Counted from the first letter of the stretch, positions 33,298 to 41,446 are shown. The stretch: 64,000 bases of DNA from CAZHRC01 sp964533865 (GCA_964533865.1 CAZHRC010000003.1:1-64000), one strand, 5' to 3'. The notes: generated by a model from the sequence alone, not told the origin. Program-made: numbers and translations.

Positions 33298-34150
33298 CGT
33301 AGGCCTCCCGGTTCATGTAGATAATAATGTCTTCTAAAGAAATGGGCTCCAACAAGAGATCTTTTGATAACCCACCAGTCTTCTCAACGGCTATCATCCC
33401 TTCAAACCCCGTAGGGTGCTGTCTCAAGCCTATTATCATTTTGGCTTGCTCTTGGGTGATATCGTCGGATCCACCTTTTACCGCACAATACTTCGCCATC
33501 AACTCTTCCTTTAACCCTGAAAACACCACCCTGCCATCGAGAATAAAGACAATGTAGTCGGCGATTTTTTCAAGATCTGAAGTGATATGAGTGGAAAACA
33601 ACACGCTTTTTCTGTCGTCGAGGACAAAATCTTGAAGAATGTCACAAATTTCATCTCGTGCAGAAGGATCCAAACCCGAAGTGGGCTCGTCTAAAACCAA
33701 CAACCTCGCATCGTGAGACAAAGCCACTGCAAGCATGAGCTTCACCTTCATTCCACGGGAGAGCTCCTTCACCTTTTTCGTCGGATCCAAGTGAAAACGT
33801 TTCAAATACTCCTGAAAGACCACCCCATCCCAGTTACTATAGAATAAAGACACCGCCTTTTCCACATCGGCGAGTAACCAATCCTCTAAGTAATAGGTCG
33901 AATCCATAACGACACCGATCGCCTCATTTGACGAGAGGTCATCCCGATTTTGTTCCACGTCAAAAAGCTTTATCGTCCCTGACGTGGGGTCCGCCATATT
34001 GAGCAAACATCGAATCGTCGTCGTCTTACCCGATCCATTTGGCCCGATAAACCCTGTGATGTAGCCCGTTGGTACCTCCATCGACACCTCTTTTAACGAA
34101 AATTTGTCGTATACTTTGCATAAGTCTCGAATCTCTACAGCGTTAGTCAT
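33290..34150 (-). CDS. ABC transporter ATP-binding protein
   Basis: This 286-aa ATPase has Walker A GPNGSGKTT (about 36-44), signature LSRGMKVKLMLAVAL, Walker B LLVLDEPTSGLD and FSTHI as the H-loop. The C-terminal 70 residues form the extension seen in exporters of the bacitracin/YtrB type. It overlaps gntR and the permease gene by 8 nt on each side, so the three form one unit. Confidence 0.9.
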   Translation of the reverse strand: MTNAVEIRDLCKVYDKFSLKEVSMEVPTGYITGFIGPNGSGKTTTIRCLLNMADPTSGTIKLFDVEQNRDDLSSNEAIGVVMDSTYYLEDWLLADVEKAVSLFYSNWDGVVFQEYLKRFHLDPTKKVKELSRGMKVKLMLAVALSHDARLLVLDEPTSGLDPSARDEICDILQDFVLDDRKSVLFSTHITSDLEKIADYIVFILDGRVVFSGLKEELMAKYCAVKGGSDDITQEQAKMIIGLRQHPTGFEGMIAVEKTGGLSKDLLLEPISLEDIIIYMNREAYDE

Positions 34151-34526
34151 GCTCTACCTCCTCACTCAACAATACCAACATCTCCTGAACTTCCCCAAGG
34201 TCGATATCCCCAGCCCTTGCAGCGGCGATGGCAGCGGTCAAACCTTCTTCGATTTTGACCAAGGCGTTTTCCCTCGCCATCTCCTTGTTTTGCGCTAGAA
34301 CATAACATCCCTTGCCCTGGACCGTCGCCACAAAACCCTCTTCCTGCAGGTCTTTATAAGCCCTTGTCGTGGTGATCACGCTAATCTTTAAATCCTTTGC
34401 CAATTGCCGTATCGACGGCAACACATCGCCTTCGGCGAGCTTTCCATCGAAAATCGCCTCTTTAATCTGATTTTTAATCTGTTCATAAATCGGCATCCCC
34501 GATTGATTCGACAGTATGATTCGCAA
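34143..34526 (-). CDS. GntR-family repressor, YtrA subfamily
   Basis: This 127-aa regulator has an N-terminal winged helix (IYEQIKNQIKEAIFDGKL, LPSIRQLAKDLKIS, TTTRAYKDLQEEGFV, about 10-70) and only a short helical C-terminal part, the YtrA layout without a ligand domain. It likely represses its own operon. A consensus promoter with repeated CAGTAT elements lies just upstream. Confidence 0.88.
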   Translation of the reverse strand: MRIILSNQSGMPIYEQIKNQIKEAIFDGKLAEGDVLPSIRQLAKDLKISVITTTRAYKDLQEEGFVATVQGKGCYVLAQNKEMARENALVKIEEGLTAAIAAARAGDIDLGEVQEMLVLLSEEVEHD

Positions 34527-34564
34527 AAATTCACCCCCCTCTTTTTATATATTCACATAAGTAC

Positions 34565-34593
34565 AGTATACTCAGTATGTTCACATCTGTCAA
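34565..34593 (-). promoter_or_regulatory. Promoter and possible operator of the GntR/ABC operon
   Basis: Minus strand TTGACA (34588-34593), 17 bp, TATACT (34565-34570). On the plus strand CAGTAT occurs twice, 9 bp apart, overlapping the -10 and spacer, a plausible GntR site. Confidence 0.65.
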
Positions 34594-34671
34594 TTCTTTT
34601 TTCTCATCTTTCATTACCAACCACCTTTGTGTTATGATAATGGCGAACAACGACAAATAGGAGGCACACCT

Positions 34672-35586
34672 TTGAATTATATCGTGTTGGATTTGGAGTG
34701 GAATCAGCCCTTTTCGCCAAAGAGCAAAAAACGCAGAACCACAGGCTTAGACGCTGAGATCATACAAATCGGAGCCATCAAATTAAATCAGGACCAGAAA
34801 GTCCAGTCCGAGATCAAACTGACCATACGCCCCAAAATCTACACCGTCCTTCACCACCAAGTCCGCCGGCTCACCGGGTTGAGTAAAGAGGACCTAGCGT
34901 TAGGTTTCACCTTTCCCGACGCCCTTGAGCTTTTTTCCCAATGGTGCGGAAAGAACTTCGTTTTTCTCACCTGGGGCAACTCGGACATGCCCGTATTTCG
35001 ATCGAATATGCGTTTTTATAACTTAAACAGCGGTTGGTTTCCCCCAACTTACAACCTACAAGTCTTTTTTGCCCACCAAATCGCCAAGTCCAAGGATCAA
35101 TGGTCCTTGAAACGAGCGCTGGAGCACCTGAACATCGAAACAGAGGGCACACAGCACGATGCTTTGTACGACGCGCGCAACACCGTCAAAGTCGTCACCT
35201 CACTGGACTTGAAAAAGGGCATCGCCGAGTACGATTACGACTTCTTCGCCGACGGTTTTAGCGGAAAACTTTCCACCGCGGATTTCACAGGCTTCTACTC
35301 CAAGAGAGCCCTCTTCAAACACGAAGACATTCGCTATTTCGAATGCCCATTTTGTGGTGCACTCTTGTCCTATGAGGGATGGATCCCTCAAAACTACACC
35401 ACCTTCCTCTCCCTGGCGACCTGTGAAGACCATGGAGATATCTTGCGAAAACTCAAACTCACCCGATCAAAACGCAACCGATACGACGCGGCACTGACGC
35501 GCTACCAAGCCTGCGATCACGGCAAAGAAGTCTATCGCAAAAAGAAAGAAAAACAAGATCGAAAACGCGACTATCGACGCGGCTAA
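34672..35586 (+). CDS. DEDDh 3'-5' exonuclease-domain protein
   Basis: This 304-aa protein has an N-terminal exonuclease fold: VLDLEWNQP (Asp and Glu of DxE), LTWGNSDM (second Asp) and HDALYDARNTV (His and last Asp, about 160-170), so the DEDDh residues are complete. The C-terminal 120 residues contain FECPFCGALL and a very basic tail (KKKEKQDRKRDYRRG), possibly nucleic-acid binding. The substrate, RNA or DNA, is unknown. The start is a TTG with AGGAGG 9 bases upstream; the in-frame start at 34627 has no such site. Confidence 0.82.
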   Translation: MNYIVLDLEWNQPFSPKSKKRRTTGLDAEIIQIGAIKLNQDQKVQSEIKLTIRPKIYTVLHHQVRRLTGLSKEDLALGFTFPDALELFSQWCGKNFVFLTWGNSDMPVFRSNMRFYNLNSGWFPPTYNLQVFFAHQIAKSKDQWSLKRALEHLNIETEGTQHDALYDARNTVKVVTSLDLKKGIAEYDYDFFADGFSGKLSTADFTGFYSKRALFKHEDIRYFECPFCGALLSYEGWIPQNYTTFLSLATCEDHGDILRKLKLTRSKRNRYDAALTRYQACDHGKEVYRKKKEKQDRKRDYRRG

Positions 35587-35595
35587 TGGACAGGC

Positions 35596-35629
35596 AAACA
35601 CCGGCGGGACCTTGGTCCCACCGGTGTTT
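35596..35629. terminator. Bidirectional terminator after the exonuclease gene
   Basis: 16-nt arms (35596-35611 and 35614-35629) pair with one C/A mismatch; TTTTTTTATC follows. Confidence 0.85.
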
Positions 35630-35707
35630 TTTTATCGTGCCTATTGTCAGTGATCACCCTGTGATATGTGATTCAATCCCTTGACCTCCACCTACCTCTT
35701 AGGCACA

Positions 35708-37126
35708 TCAATCGGCATCTGAGAGCAACGCGACCAACGCTCTCACCGGATACCCTGACCCTCCTACGGGCAAATACCCCTTCGCCTCTGTATGATAAGC
35801 TGGTCCTGCAATATCTAAATGCATCCAAGGCAGGCCTTCGACAAACTCTTCTAAGAACACGCCTCCGATAATCGCTCCCGGCGCAATGTCCACATCGTTT
35901 TTAATATCCGCGATCTCGCTATCCAAAATCTTTCGCACTTCTGGTAATCTTGGAAAATCCCATACCTTGTCTCCCGTTTTTTCACAAGCGTTGAAAAAAC
36001 GATCGTAGAGCCTTTTATCATTGTAATAAGCACCACCGACGCTCGGACCAAATGCGGCAATGCAAGACCCAGTCAGAGTAGCCAAGTCAATGATCCGATC
36101 GACGGGAAGCCGCGTCGCCGTATAGTACAGCGCATCTGCCAAGGTCAGCCTACCTTCCGCATCGGTATCGGTCACCTCGATGGTCGTTCCTTTCATCGAC
36201 GAAATCACGTCCCCATTTTTATAAGCGCTTCCCGATATCAAGTTTTCACAAGCGGCGATGACGCCGTAGACGTTTTTTTGTACCTTGTTTTTCGCCAAAG
36301 CGTATAGCGTTCCAACGACCGCCGCCGATCCTGCCATATCCATTTTCATCAGCGCCATGCCCTCAAGGGGTTTGAGGTGATAGCCACCCGAGTCATAAGT
36401 GAGCCCTTTGCCCACCAAACCCGTCCCTTTCACCTCTTCGCCCAAGGGAGTGTACTTCAACACGATAAACTTCGGCTCATTTGGCGATCCCATGCTCACC
36501 GCAAGAAACGCCTTCATGCCCATCGCCTCGATAGCCGATTTATCGTAAATCTCCACACCTACCCCCACCGGCTCTAAAAGGGCTTCTATTTTTTCAGCGT
36601 AGGATTTGGGATACAAATCGATGGGTGGTGCGTTTACTAGATCCCTTGCCATAAACACGCCTTCAAGGATCGTCTTCCATCGTACCACCATCCCATCCAC
36701 ATCCAAAGCCTCTGCCCCGAATAGGTTCACCTGTAAGGCTCGCTCCGGTTTCTTTTTGGTTTTGTACACTTCATAAATGTACTCGCCTTGAAGCATCCCT
36801 TCCACCACTCCTTGTAACGCCGCCTCGGTTTCCAACGGCAAATACACGAGCAGTGACTCTACACGGTACTCCTCTGCGATGGCATAAGCGCGGTAGGCTT
36901 GTACTCGCAAGGCATCGTGGGTGAAATTTTCCCGTTTTCCCAACCCTAGGAGGACGATCCCCTCGCCACCGCCATCGATGAAGGTCTTACTCTCTCCGCT
37001 AGCACCTTTGAATCGCTCCTTTTTCCAAAGATCTCCTACTTTATCCGCCATCGGACCCTCGAGCCCACGATCTTCAAAAAAGAAACCCACTTCGACTGCG
37101 CCTGCGCTACCTTTTTTTATTTGCAT
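35708..37126 (-). CDS. pepA: Leucyl aminopeptidase (peptidase M17)
   Basis: This 472-aa enzyme cleaves N-terminal residues from peptides in the cytoplasm using two metal ions. The metal and catalytic motifs are VGKGLTYDSGGYHLKP (Lys and Asp), MDMAGSAAVVG, and DTDAEGRLTLADAL (Asp, Glu and Arg). The N-terminal domain (1-160) is the usual non-catalytic macro-like part. The ATG at 37126 lies 6 bases after AAAGGA; alternative starts at 37132 and 37159 are less well placed. The gene is divergent from the DUF1836 gene. Confidence 0.93.
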   Translation of the reverse strand: MQIKKGSAGAVEVGFFFEDRGLEGPMADKVGDLWKKERFKGASGESKTFIDGGGEGIVLLGLGKRENFTHDALRVQAYRAYAIAEEYRVESLLVYLPLETEAALQGVVEGMLQGEYIYEVYKTKKKPERALQVNLFGAEALDVDGMVVRWKTILEGVFMARDLVNAPPIDLYPKSYAEKIEALLEPVGVGVEIYDKSAIEAMGMKAFLAVSMGSPNEPKFIVLKYTPLGEEVKGTGLVGKGLTYDSGGYHLKPLEGMALMKMDMAGSAAVVGTLYALAKNKVQKNVYGVIAACENLISGSAYKNGDVISSMKGTTIEVTDTDAEGRLTLADALYYTATRLPVDRIIDLATLTGSCIAAFGPSVGGAYYNDKRLYDRFFNACEKTGDKVWDFPRLPEVRKILDSEIADIKNDVDIAPGAIIGGVFLEEFVEGLPWMHLDIAGPAYHTEAKGYLPVGGSGYPVRALVALLSDAD

Positions 37127-37177
37127 TGCCATTCCTTTCTTTTTACCTGATTTTTTCAAATAGTTTCGATAACTATA

Positions 37178-37206
37178 TTGAATGATTCTTTAAACTATGT
37201 TATGCT
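37178..37206 (+). promoter_or_regulatory. Promoter of the DUF1836 / hemolysin III genes
   Basis: TTGAAT (37178-37183), 17 bp, TATGCT (37201-37206), followed by GGAGGT and the ATG at 37233. Confidence 0.6.
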
Positions 37207-37232
37207 CTTACTATATCAACGGAGGTACTACC

Positions 37233-37649
37233 ATGACTCTACCGCGTTACGCCGAGCTCTCTTCCATCGATCTGTATATGGACCAAGTCTTGGAGCTGAT
37301 CAATCACACCTTATCGCCCATATTGTCCGAAGAAATTCCCTTGACCAAATCCATGGTGAACAACTACGTCAAACTGGGTCATTTAGAGAAGCCACAGAAC
37401 AAACGCTACCACAAAGACCAAATCGCTTACCTCATCGTCTTTGTCCTGCTAAAAAACGTTGCCACCATTCCAGACATCGCCACAAAAATCTTGCCTGCAT
37501 TGACCGTTCAAACCCCAGGCGACCAATACGACGCTTTTTGTGACGCCTTTGAAAAGGCTCTTTCGGATGCTGCAAAACCAACGGACTCGGCGCTATCCTA
37601 CGCCACTTCCGCCCTCGCATCGACGATTCAACTGCGCAAGCTGCTCTAA
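37233..37649 (+). CDS. DUF1836-family protein, probable MerR-like DNA-binding protein
   Basis: This 138-aa protein fits the DUF1836 family of Firmicutes. The N-terminal part, with LTKSMVNNYVKLGHL and RYHKDQIAYLIVF (about 40-75), looks like a MerR-like winged helix. The rest is helical with no known catalytic motif. Function unknown; a transcriptional role is inferred from the helix-turn-helix. The hemolysin III family gene follows 25 bp later, so they are probably co-transcribed. Confidence 0.75.
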   Translation: MTLPRYAELSSIDLYMDQVLELINHTLSPILSEEIPLTKSMVNNYVKLGHLEKPQNKRYHKDQIAYLIVFVLLKNVATIPDIATKILPALTVQTPGDQYDAFCDAFEKALSDAAKPTDSALSYATSALASTIQLRKLL

Positions 37650-37674
37650 TAAACCCCATCCTAAGGAGGATATC

Positions 37675-38334
37675 ATGTCGGCAAACACCAACTGCAATCC
37701 CTTATCCAACCGCCGCTACCAAATCATCAACGAAGTGCTCAATGCGCTCACCCACGGCATCGGTGCCCTACTTTCCATTGTCGCACTGATTCTGTTGATT
37801 TTCAAGGGGCTACACCAAGAATCCACCCTTGGTCTTGTCGCCTACATCGTCTACGGCGTCACCATGATCCTGCTCTACCTGTCGAGCACCCTCTACCATA
37901 GCCTCATCTTCACCAAGGCTCGACACGTCTTTCAAGTCATCGACCACTCCACCATATTTTTGCTCATCGCAGGCTCTTACACCCCTTACTGCCTCATTGC
38001 CCTCAAAGGCCCTATCGGCTACGCACTTTTTGCCGTCGTGTGGACCATCGCCCTCGGAGGAATCCTCTTAAAAGTCGTCAACCTTGAAAAATCCAAAAAG
38101 TACTCCACCCCCATCTACATCGCCATGGGATGGGTTAGCGTCCTCGCCCTAAAGCCCATTTACGAAGGCGCTGGTATCTCTGGTCTAGGACTCCTCGCCG
38201 CCGGCGGACTCGTTTACACCCTAGGCACCTTGTTTTATCGAAAAAAAGAAGTCCCCTACACCCACGTCATCTGGCATCTCTTCGTCCTCGGAGGCAGTGT
38301 GCTGATCTTTCTCTCCATCTATCTGTGCGTCTAA
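37675..38334 (+). CDS. Hemolysin III / YqfA family membrane protein (PAQR-like)
   Basis: This 219-aa protein has seven predicted membrane segments and the family's conserved residues: NALTHGIGALL, STLYHSL, DHSTIFLLIAGSYTPYC and HVIWHLFVLGG. The His/Asp set resembles the metal site of PAQR hydrolases. The name hemolysin is historical; there is no evidence for toxin activity here. The ATG at 37675 follows AAGGAGG; the frame back to 37540 overlaps the DUF1836 gene and is not used. Confidence 0.88.
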   Translation: MSANTNCNPLSNRRYQIINEVLNALTHGIGALLSIVALILLIFKGLHQESTLGLVAYIVYGVTMILLYLSSTLYHSLIFTKARHVFQVIDHSTIFLLIAGSYTPYCLIALKGPIGYALFAVVWTIALGGILLKVVNLEKSKKYSTPIYIAMGWVSVLALKPIYEGAGISGLGLLAAGGLVYTLGTLFYRKKEVPYTHVIWHLFVLGGSVLIFLSIYLCV

Positions 38335-38355
38335 AATCTTGCCCATCATCGAAAA

Positions 38356-38390
38356 AAACGCAGGAGACATTTTCCATGTCCTCTGCGTTT
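38356..38390 (+). terminator. Terminator after the hemolysin III family gene
   Basis: AAACGCAG (38356-38363) pairs with CTGCGTTT (38383-38390), extended by a partly paired inner stem, followed by TTCTATTTGG. Confidence 0.75.
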
Positions 38391-38442
38391 TTCTATTTGG
38401 TCCACTTGGGGTTTGCACAATTGATGGTACACTACCGTCCGA

Positions 38443-38724
38443 TCATCTGATGGCAAGGATGAAAAGAATACTTCCCCCTAAAATCACTGTAGCACCAACG
38501 GACATGAGTACGACTTCCAACGACTGATCGGCAGAAATCGGTGCAAAAGACCGGTCGCTCTTTTTATAGAAAAACATCGTTTCAAATCCGCATAACACGA
38601 GGAGGACTAAAAAAAGATACCCTATTTCCAGTCTTGTCTTGATGAGCGATGTCGATGCAACAAACGCTAAAAAGAGAAGTCCATTTTTGGCATAGAGCCA
38701 AAAGAGAGAAATTTTCTTGTTCAT
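38443..38724 (-). CDS. Small membrane protein, unknown
   Basis: I do not recognise this 93-aa protein. It has hydrophobic segments at about 10-27, 34-52 and 70-92, and a polar loop (YKKSDRSFAPISADQ). The ATG at 38724 follows AAAGGGG by 8 bases; a GTG at 38733 lies too close to it. The start overlaps the stop codon of a 45-aa ORF (ATGA), and a 132-aa membrane protein gene lies further upstream, so three small membrane proteins appear to share one transcript. Confidence 0.6.
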   Translation of the reverse strand: MNKKISLFWLYAKNGLLFLAFVASTSLIKTRLEIGYLFLVLLVLCGFETMFFYKKSDRSFAPISADQSLEVVLMSVGATVILGGSILFILAIR

Positions 38725-38858
38725 TTTATCCACCCCTTTAATTCATAATCGGCTACGGAGAGGATACCAATAATGATCATTAATGTCAACGTTCCTACTA
38801 TCCATTCGTACCTTCCCATGCCTTTTTTACAAAACCTCAGATCCACGACGTTCAACAT
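38721..38858 (-). CDS. 45-aa single-span membrane peptide
   Basis: This short ORF begins ATG TTG AAC GTC and has one hydrophobic helix (WIVGTLTLMIIIGILSVA) with a basic N-terminal side and a DYELKGWIK tail. It fills the gap between the 132-aa and 93-aa membrane proteins, 16 bp after the former. Its stop overlaps the start of the next gene in an ATGA, which argues for real translation. The ribosome site is weak; a second start at 38819 would give 32 aa. No function can be given. Confidence 0.45.
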   Translation of the reverse strand: MLNVVDLRFCKKGMGRYEWIVGTLTLMIIIGILSVADYELKGWIK

Positions 38859-38874
38859 TCTTGATACATCCGAT

Positions 38875-39273
38875 CTATTCCTTCACCGCTTCTCGCCGTT
38901 CAGTCACTTTGATGATTACCGAAACGGCTAGCGAAAAGATCATAAATCCAATGGCGATCCTCATCCCCTTTTGGGACAACACCTCCACAGAGCGGGTCGC
39001 AAATTCAAAAAACAACCAGACGACAAGCCATAATCCCGTCAACACATTCCCTATCTGCTTAGCCTTTCCTGCTGTTTTTGCTTCCAATCGCTTGAGCACC
39101 ACATTGGCAATGACGATTCCCACCATACCGTAACCGTAGAGGGATACCATCCCTTCAACAGACCGTCGAGTTTGCTCATCTACAACGATCAAACCGATGA
39201 GCATCAATACACCTACGCCTATCCATAGGCGATTGAGCCATTTCCTAATCTTTCGATAATTAGTATTCGTCAT
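38875..39273 (-). CDS. Four-segment membrane protein, unknown
   Basis: I do not recognise this 132-aa protein. It has a basic N-terminus, hydrophobic segments at about 15-31, 43-60, 76-90 and 105-121, and a charged tail (KVTERREAVKE). The start has GGAGGAAGGAACTC upstream. It is the first intact gene of a minus-strand run of small membrane proteins. Its start overlaps the end of a possible broken reading frame by ATGA. Such runs occur with phage-like or bacteriocin-immunity genes, but nothing here proves that. Confidence 0.6.
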   Translation of the reverse strand: MTNTNYRKIRKWLNRLWIGVGVLMLIGLIVVDEQTRRSVEGMVSLYGYGMVGIVIANVVLKRLEAKTAGKAKQIGNVLTGLWLVVWLFFEFATRSVEVLSQKGMRIAIGFMIFSLAVSVIIKVTERREAVKE

Positions 39274-39455
39274 GAGTTCCTTCCTCCTTTAGATCCCTTG
39301 TGGGCGATGATAAATGTACTCCCCATAGGTTTTTCCATTTCTCGATTGAGGTCTTCACACTCAATATTTCGCCAAAAAATTCTATAGTCATTCTTCAAAT
39401 TCTTGTATCCATATCACCGTTTCTATACCGATGTGGGTTTAGATGCTTCATCATC
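39270..39455 (-). pseudogene. Possible decayed short gene
   Basis: An ATG at 39455 with AGGAG five bases upstream opens a frame of 20 codons that ends in TGA (MMKHLNPHRYRNGDMDTRI). The same frame resumes after the TGA for about 45 codons. Another frame over the 3' half ends in a TGA that overlaps the next gene's start. This pattern suggests an eroded small gene, or one or two short real ones. Otherwise this 200-bp gap holds nothing I can name. Confidence 0.25.
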
Positions 39456-39481
39456 ACTTCTCCTTGGTATTCCACCGCACT

Positions 39482-39901
39482 TTACTTGTATGCCAGCATA
39501 TTAGAAGTTCCAATCACTGTTTCGCCATTCGAAGTTGCCTTATAGTAAATGCGATATGAACCACTCGTTGATAATTTCAAGCTTTTAGCAAACTGGATAT
39601 TTGATCCAGTTTTTCTTTCTGAATAAGAAGCCACATTTCCCCATGCACCACCAATTCTTTTTTGTAGTGAATAAGTAATAGATACACGACTACTCTTTTT
39701 CATTTTGAAATACATCGCCATCGAAGCATTCCCTGCCTTGTTGATGCCTAGATTTGCCCCATAGGAATCAAATGTTACGTATCGATAAGAATATTCTTCG
39801 CTGGTCTTCGTCCCCTTCTCTGCAAAACAATTTGCGCTAGGAACCATTACAGTTGATGCTACGATACCAACTATTAATAGCATTCTATTTATTTTATTCA
39901 T
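39482..39901 (-). CDS. Small secreted beta-rich protein, unknown
   Basis: This 139-aa protein has a classical signal peptide (NKINRMLLIVGIVASTVMV, cleavage likely near ANCFA-EK). The mature part of about 112 residues is rich in Ser, Tyr, Lys and Gly, with alternating polar and hydrophobic residues (SRVSITYSLQKRIGGAW, SGSYRIYYKATSNGE), as in small beta-sandwich exoproteins of Clostridia. There is no catalytic motif. It lies 50 bp after the anti-sigma-like gene on the same strand, so the sigma factor may control it. Function unknown. Confidence 0.65.
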   Translation of the reverse strand: MNKINRMLLIVGIVASTVMVPSANCFAEKGTKTSEEYSYRYVTFDSYGANLGINKAGNASMAMYFKMKKSSRVSITYSLQKRIGGAWGNVASYSERKTGSNIQFAKSLKLSTSGSYRIYYKATSNGETVIGTSNMLAYK

Positions 39902-39953
39902 CTCTATCCTCCAAAATAATATATGACTATAACCTTTACCTAATTAAGGTGTT

Positions 39954-40685
39954 TTAGCGAATATTTTCAATTATTTTTATATTAGTTAAATGATCTTCGC
40001 CTGAATTCAAAGTGTATGAAAATCCATTATTTGACCACATATAAAAATTATAACCTTCATAGTAATAGTGAATCACTTCCATATTTAATATTGTAAGCGT
40101 CTCCTTTTTCGATCGTTCATTATCGTGATATATTTTGGCGCTAGAGTTGCTGATTATCTGTATCACTATTTCTTTATCTCTTTTTGAGAATTTCTTTGCT
40201 GTAAATCCGTACATTACAGTGCTCTCTTCTAACTCGTATCCTTCGGGCAAGAAAGTCGGTTCTAAATTCACCTCATGTTCTGGTGGTTCACTACTTGCCG
40301 GCGCGTCTTTGTCTTGATAAAGATTGTTATCGTGGACTACTGTGATTTCGTCACGATCAGCATGCCTCGTGATAATGATATTAAAAATATTCTGCAATGC
40401 AGCTATGACCTCTTGTGGACCTATTATAATTAGACCAAGGCAAATTATCGCAGCAACAGTTCTTCCGAACAGTACCCTCCAATGTCGATTCACACTAGTC
40501 TTTATACGATGCAGTGGTTTACTCGGTTCTTCCATCCCACTAATCATCGCTAAAATCTCCGCTTCTGCAGACTCTGACAATGGGCTCTCCTCGGGTTGGG
40601 CGGAGTCTTCTTCCTTTTCTAAAAGTTCTTGGTACAACAAAACTTTTAATTCTTCATCCGATATTCTTTTCTTATCCTCACCCAC
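39954..40685 (-). CDS. Anti-sigma-factor-like membrane protein (DUF4367-like outer domain)
   Basis: This 243-aa protein has an acidic cytoplasmic N-terminus (1-70), one membrane segment (about 74-95) and an outer domain of about 145 residues. The outer domain contains FLPEGYELEES and FSKRDKEIVIQIIS, as in DUF4367-type domains fused to anti-sigma factors in Firmicutes. It begins with GTG, overlapping the stop codon of the sigma factor gene by 8 nt. That layout is typical of an extracytoplasmic-function sigma/anti-sigma pair, so it most likely holds the sigma factor inactive until a surface signal arrives. The signal is unknown. Confidence 0.75.
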   Translation of the reverse strand: MGEDKKRISDEELKVLLYQELLEKEEDSAQPEESPLSESAEAEILAMISGMEEPSKPLHRIKTSVNRHWRVLFGRTVAAIICLGLIIIGPQEVIAALQNIFNIIITRHADRDEITVVHDNNLYQDKDAPASSEPPEHEVNLEPTFLPEGYELEESTVMYGFTAKKFSKRDKEIVIQIISNSSAKIYHDNERSKKETLTILNMEVIHYYYEGYNFYMWSNNGFSYTLNSGEDHLTNIKIIENIR

Positions 40686-41199
40686 GATCGATCACCCCCT
40701 CCTCGATCAACACCTTCGCCAATCTTTTTCTTGCTCGCTCATACCGCTTTCGAGCCGTTTGTTCTGTAATATATAGCGCTTTTGCAATGGCATCGTAGCT
40801 CTCTTCTCGTATAAGCTTAGCCGTTAGCACCTCTCGATCGCCTTCTGTCAGCTTTTCAATACACTCGACGACTGCGTTTTCGCTGTCGATAAGATCGTAT
40901 TCTGTTCCATCAGTCTGGCCTGCCAGTTCAGTTACCGATGCCATATACTCCACTTTTAGTCGCCCTCGTATCAAATCGACGGCTTTGCATTTGACGATAA
41001 ACCCGATCAACGATGGCATAGCCTGTCTGTTTTCAATGATAATGTCATCGCATTTTTTCATAATATCGAGAAAGGCCTCCTGAACCACATCGTCAGCCAA
41101 CGTATCATCGCCTAAATATCGCATCGCAAGCCCTTTCATTTTATGGGCATAATTTCGATAGATAAACATCAGTTTTTCCTGTTGCGTTTCAAAAATCAT
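40678..41199 (-). CDS. Sigma-70 family RNA polymerase sigma factor, ECF-like
   Basis: This 173-aa protein has region 2 (YAHKMKGLAMRYLGDDTLADDVVQEAF, seen in parts at about 18-45) and region 4 (LTEGDREVLTAKLI, SYDAIAKALYITEQTARKRYERARKRL, about 118-165) and no region 1 or 3, the ECF layout. The ATG at 41199 lies 7 bases after GGAGG, and a 26-codon leader ORF overlaps it by 11 nt. It probably directs its own operon and perhaps the nearby secreted protein gene. Confidence 0.88.
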   Translation of the reverse strand: MIFETQQEKLMFIYRNYAHKMKGLAMRYLGDDTLADDVVQEAFLDIMKKCDDIIIENRQAMPSLIGFIVKCKAVDLIRGRLKVEYMASVTELAGQTDGTEYDLIDSENAVVECIEKLTEGDREVLTAKLIREESYDAIAKALYITEQTARKRYERARKRLAKVLIEEGVIDRG

Positions 41200-41269
41200 C
41201 CCCTGGCCTCCCCTCTTCTGGAAGGCCAAGGATGTTGGGTCGCCTTTTGCGCCTATGTCTATACCTCAT
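41189..41269 (-). CDS. 26-aa basic leader peptide ORF before the sigma factor gene
   Basis: An ATG at 41269 with AAAGGAG eight bases upstream opens 26 codons (MRYRHRRKRRPNILG...). The frame runs into the sigma gene and stops 11 nt inside it. The N-terminus is extremely basic. Translation of this ORF would carry ribosomes to the sigma factor start, so it may act by coupling or as a short leader. Too short for a family assignment. Confidence 0.45.
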   Translation of the reverse strand: MRYRHRRKRRPNILGLPEEGRPGDDF

Positions 41270-41305
41270 CTTATGGGCTCCTTTGATATCCTATGGTGTC
41301 CTATT

Positions 41306-41334
41306 AATATATACCAAATAGCCCTTTAAAACAA
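41306..41334 (-). promoter_or_regulatory. Promoter of the leader ORF / sigma factor operon
   Basis: Minus strand TTGTTT (41329-41334), 17 bp, TATATT (41306-41311), 37 bp before the leader ORF start. The rest of the 250-bp gap up to the lipoprotein gene holds nothing else clear. Confidence 0.5.
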
Positions 41335-41446
41335 TTTACGGCAACATCACGATGATGATACGTCGCTTTTTAAATGTCATTTTTATCGCCTCTGAAGAGA
41401 CCGCTACGCGCCATCTGCTCCATTAAAACCGCCTTTCCTTATCGAC

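Noticed and set aside
37675..38334. Virulence hemolysin
   Set aside because: The family name is historical. The protein is a PAQR-like membrane protein common in harmless bacteria, and nothing here supports cytolytic activity.
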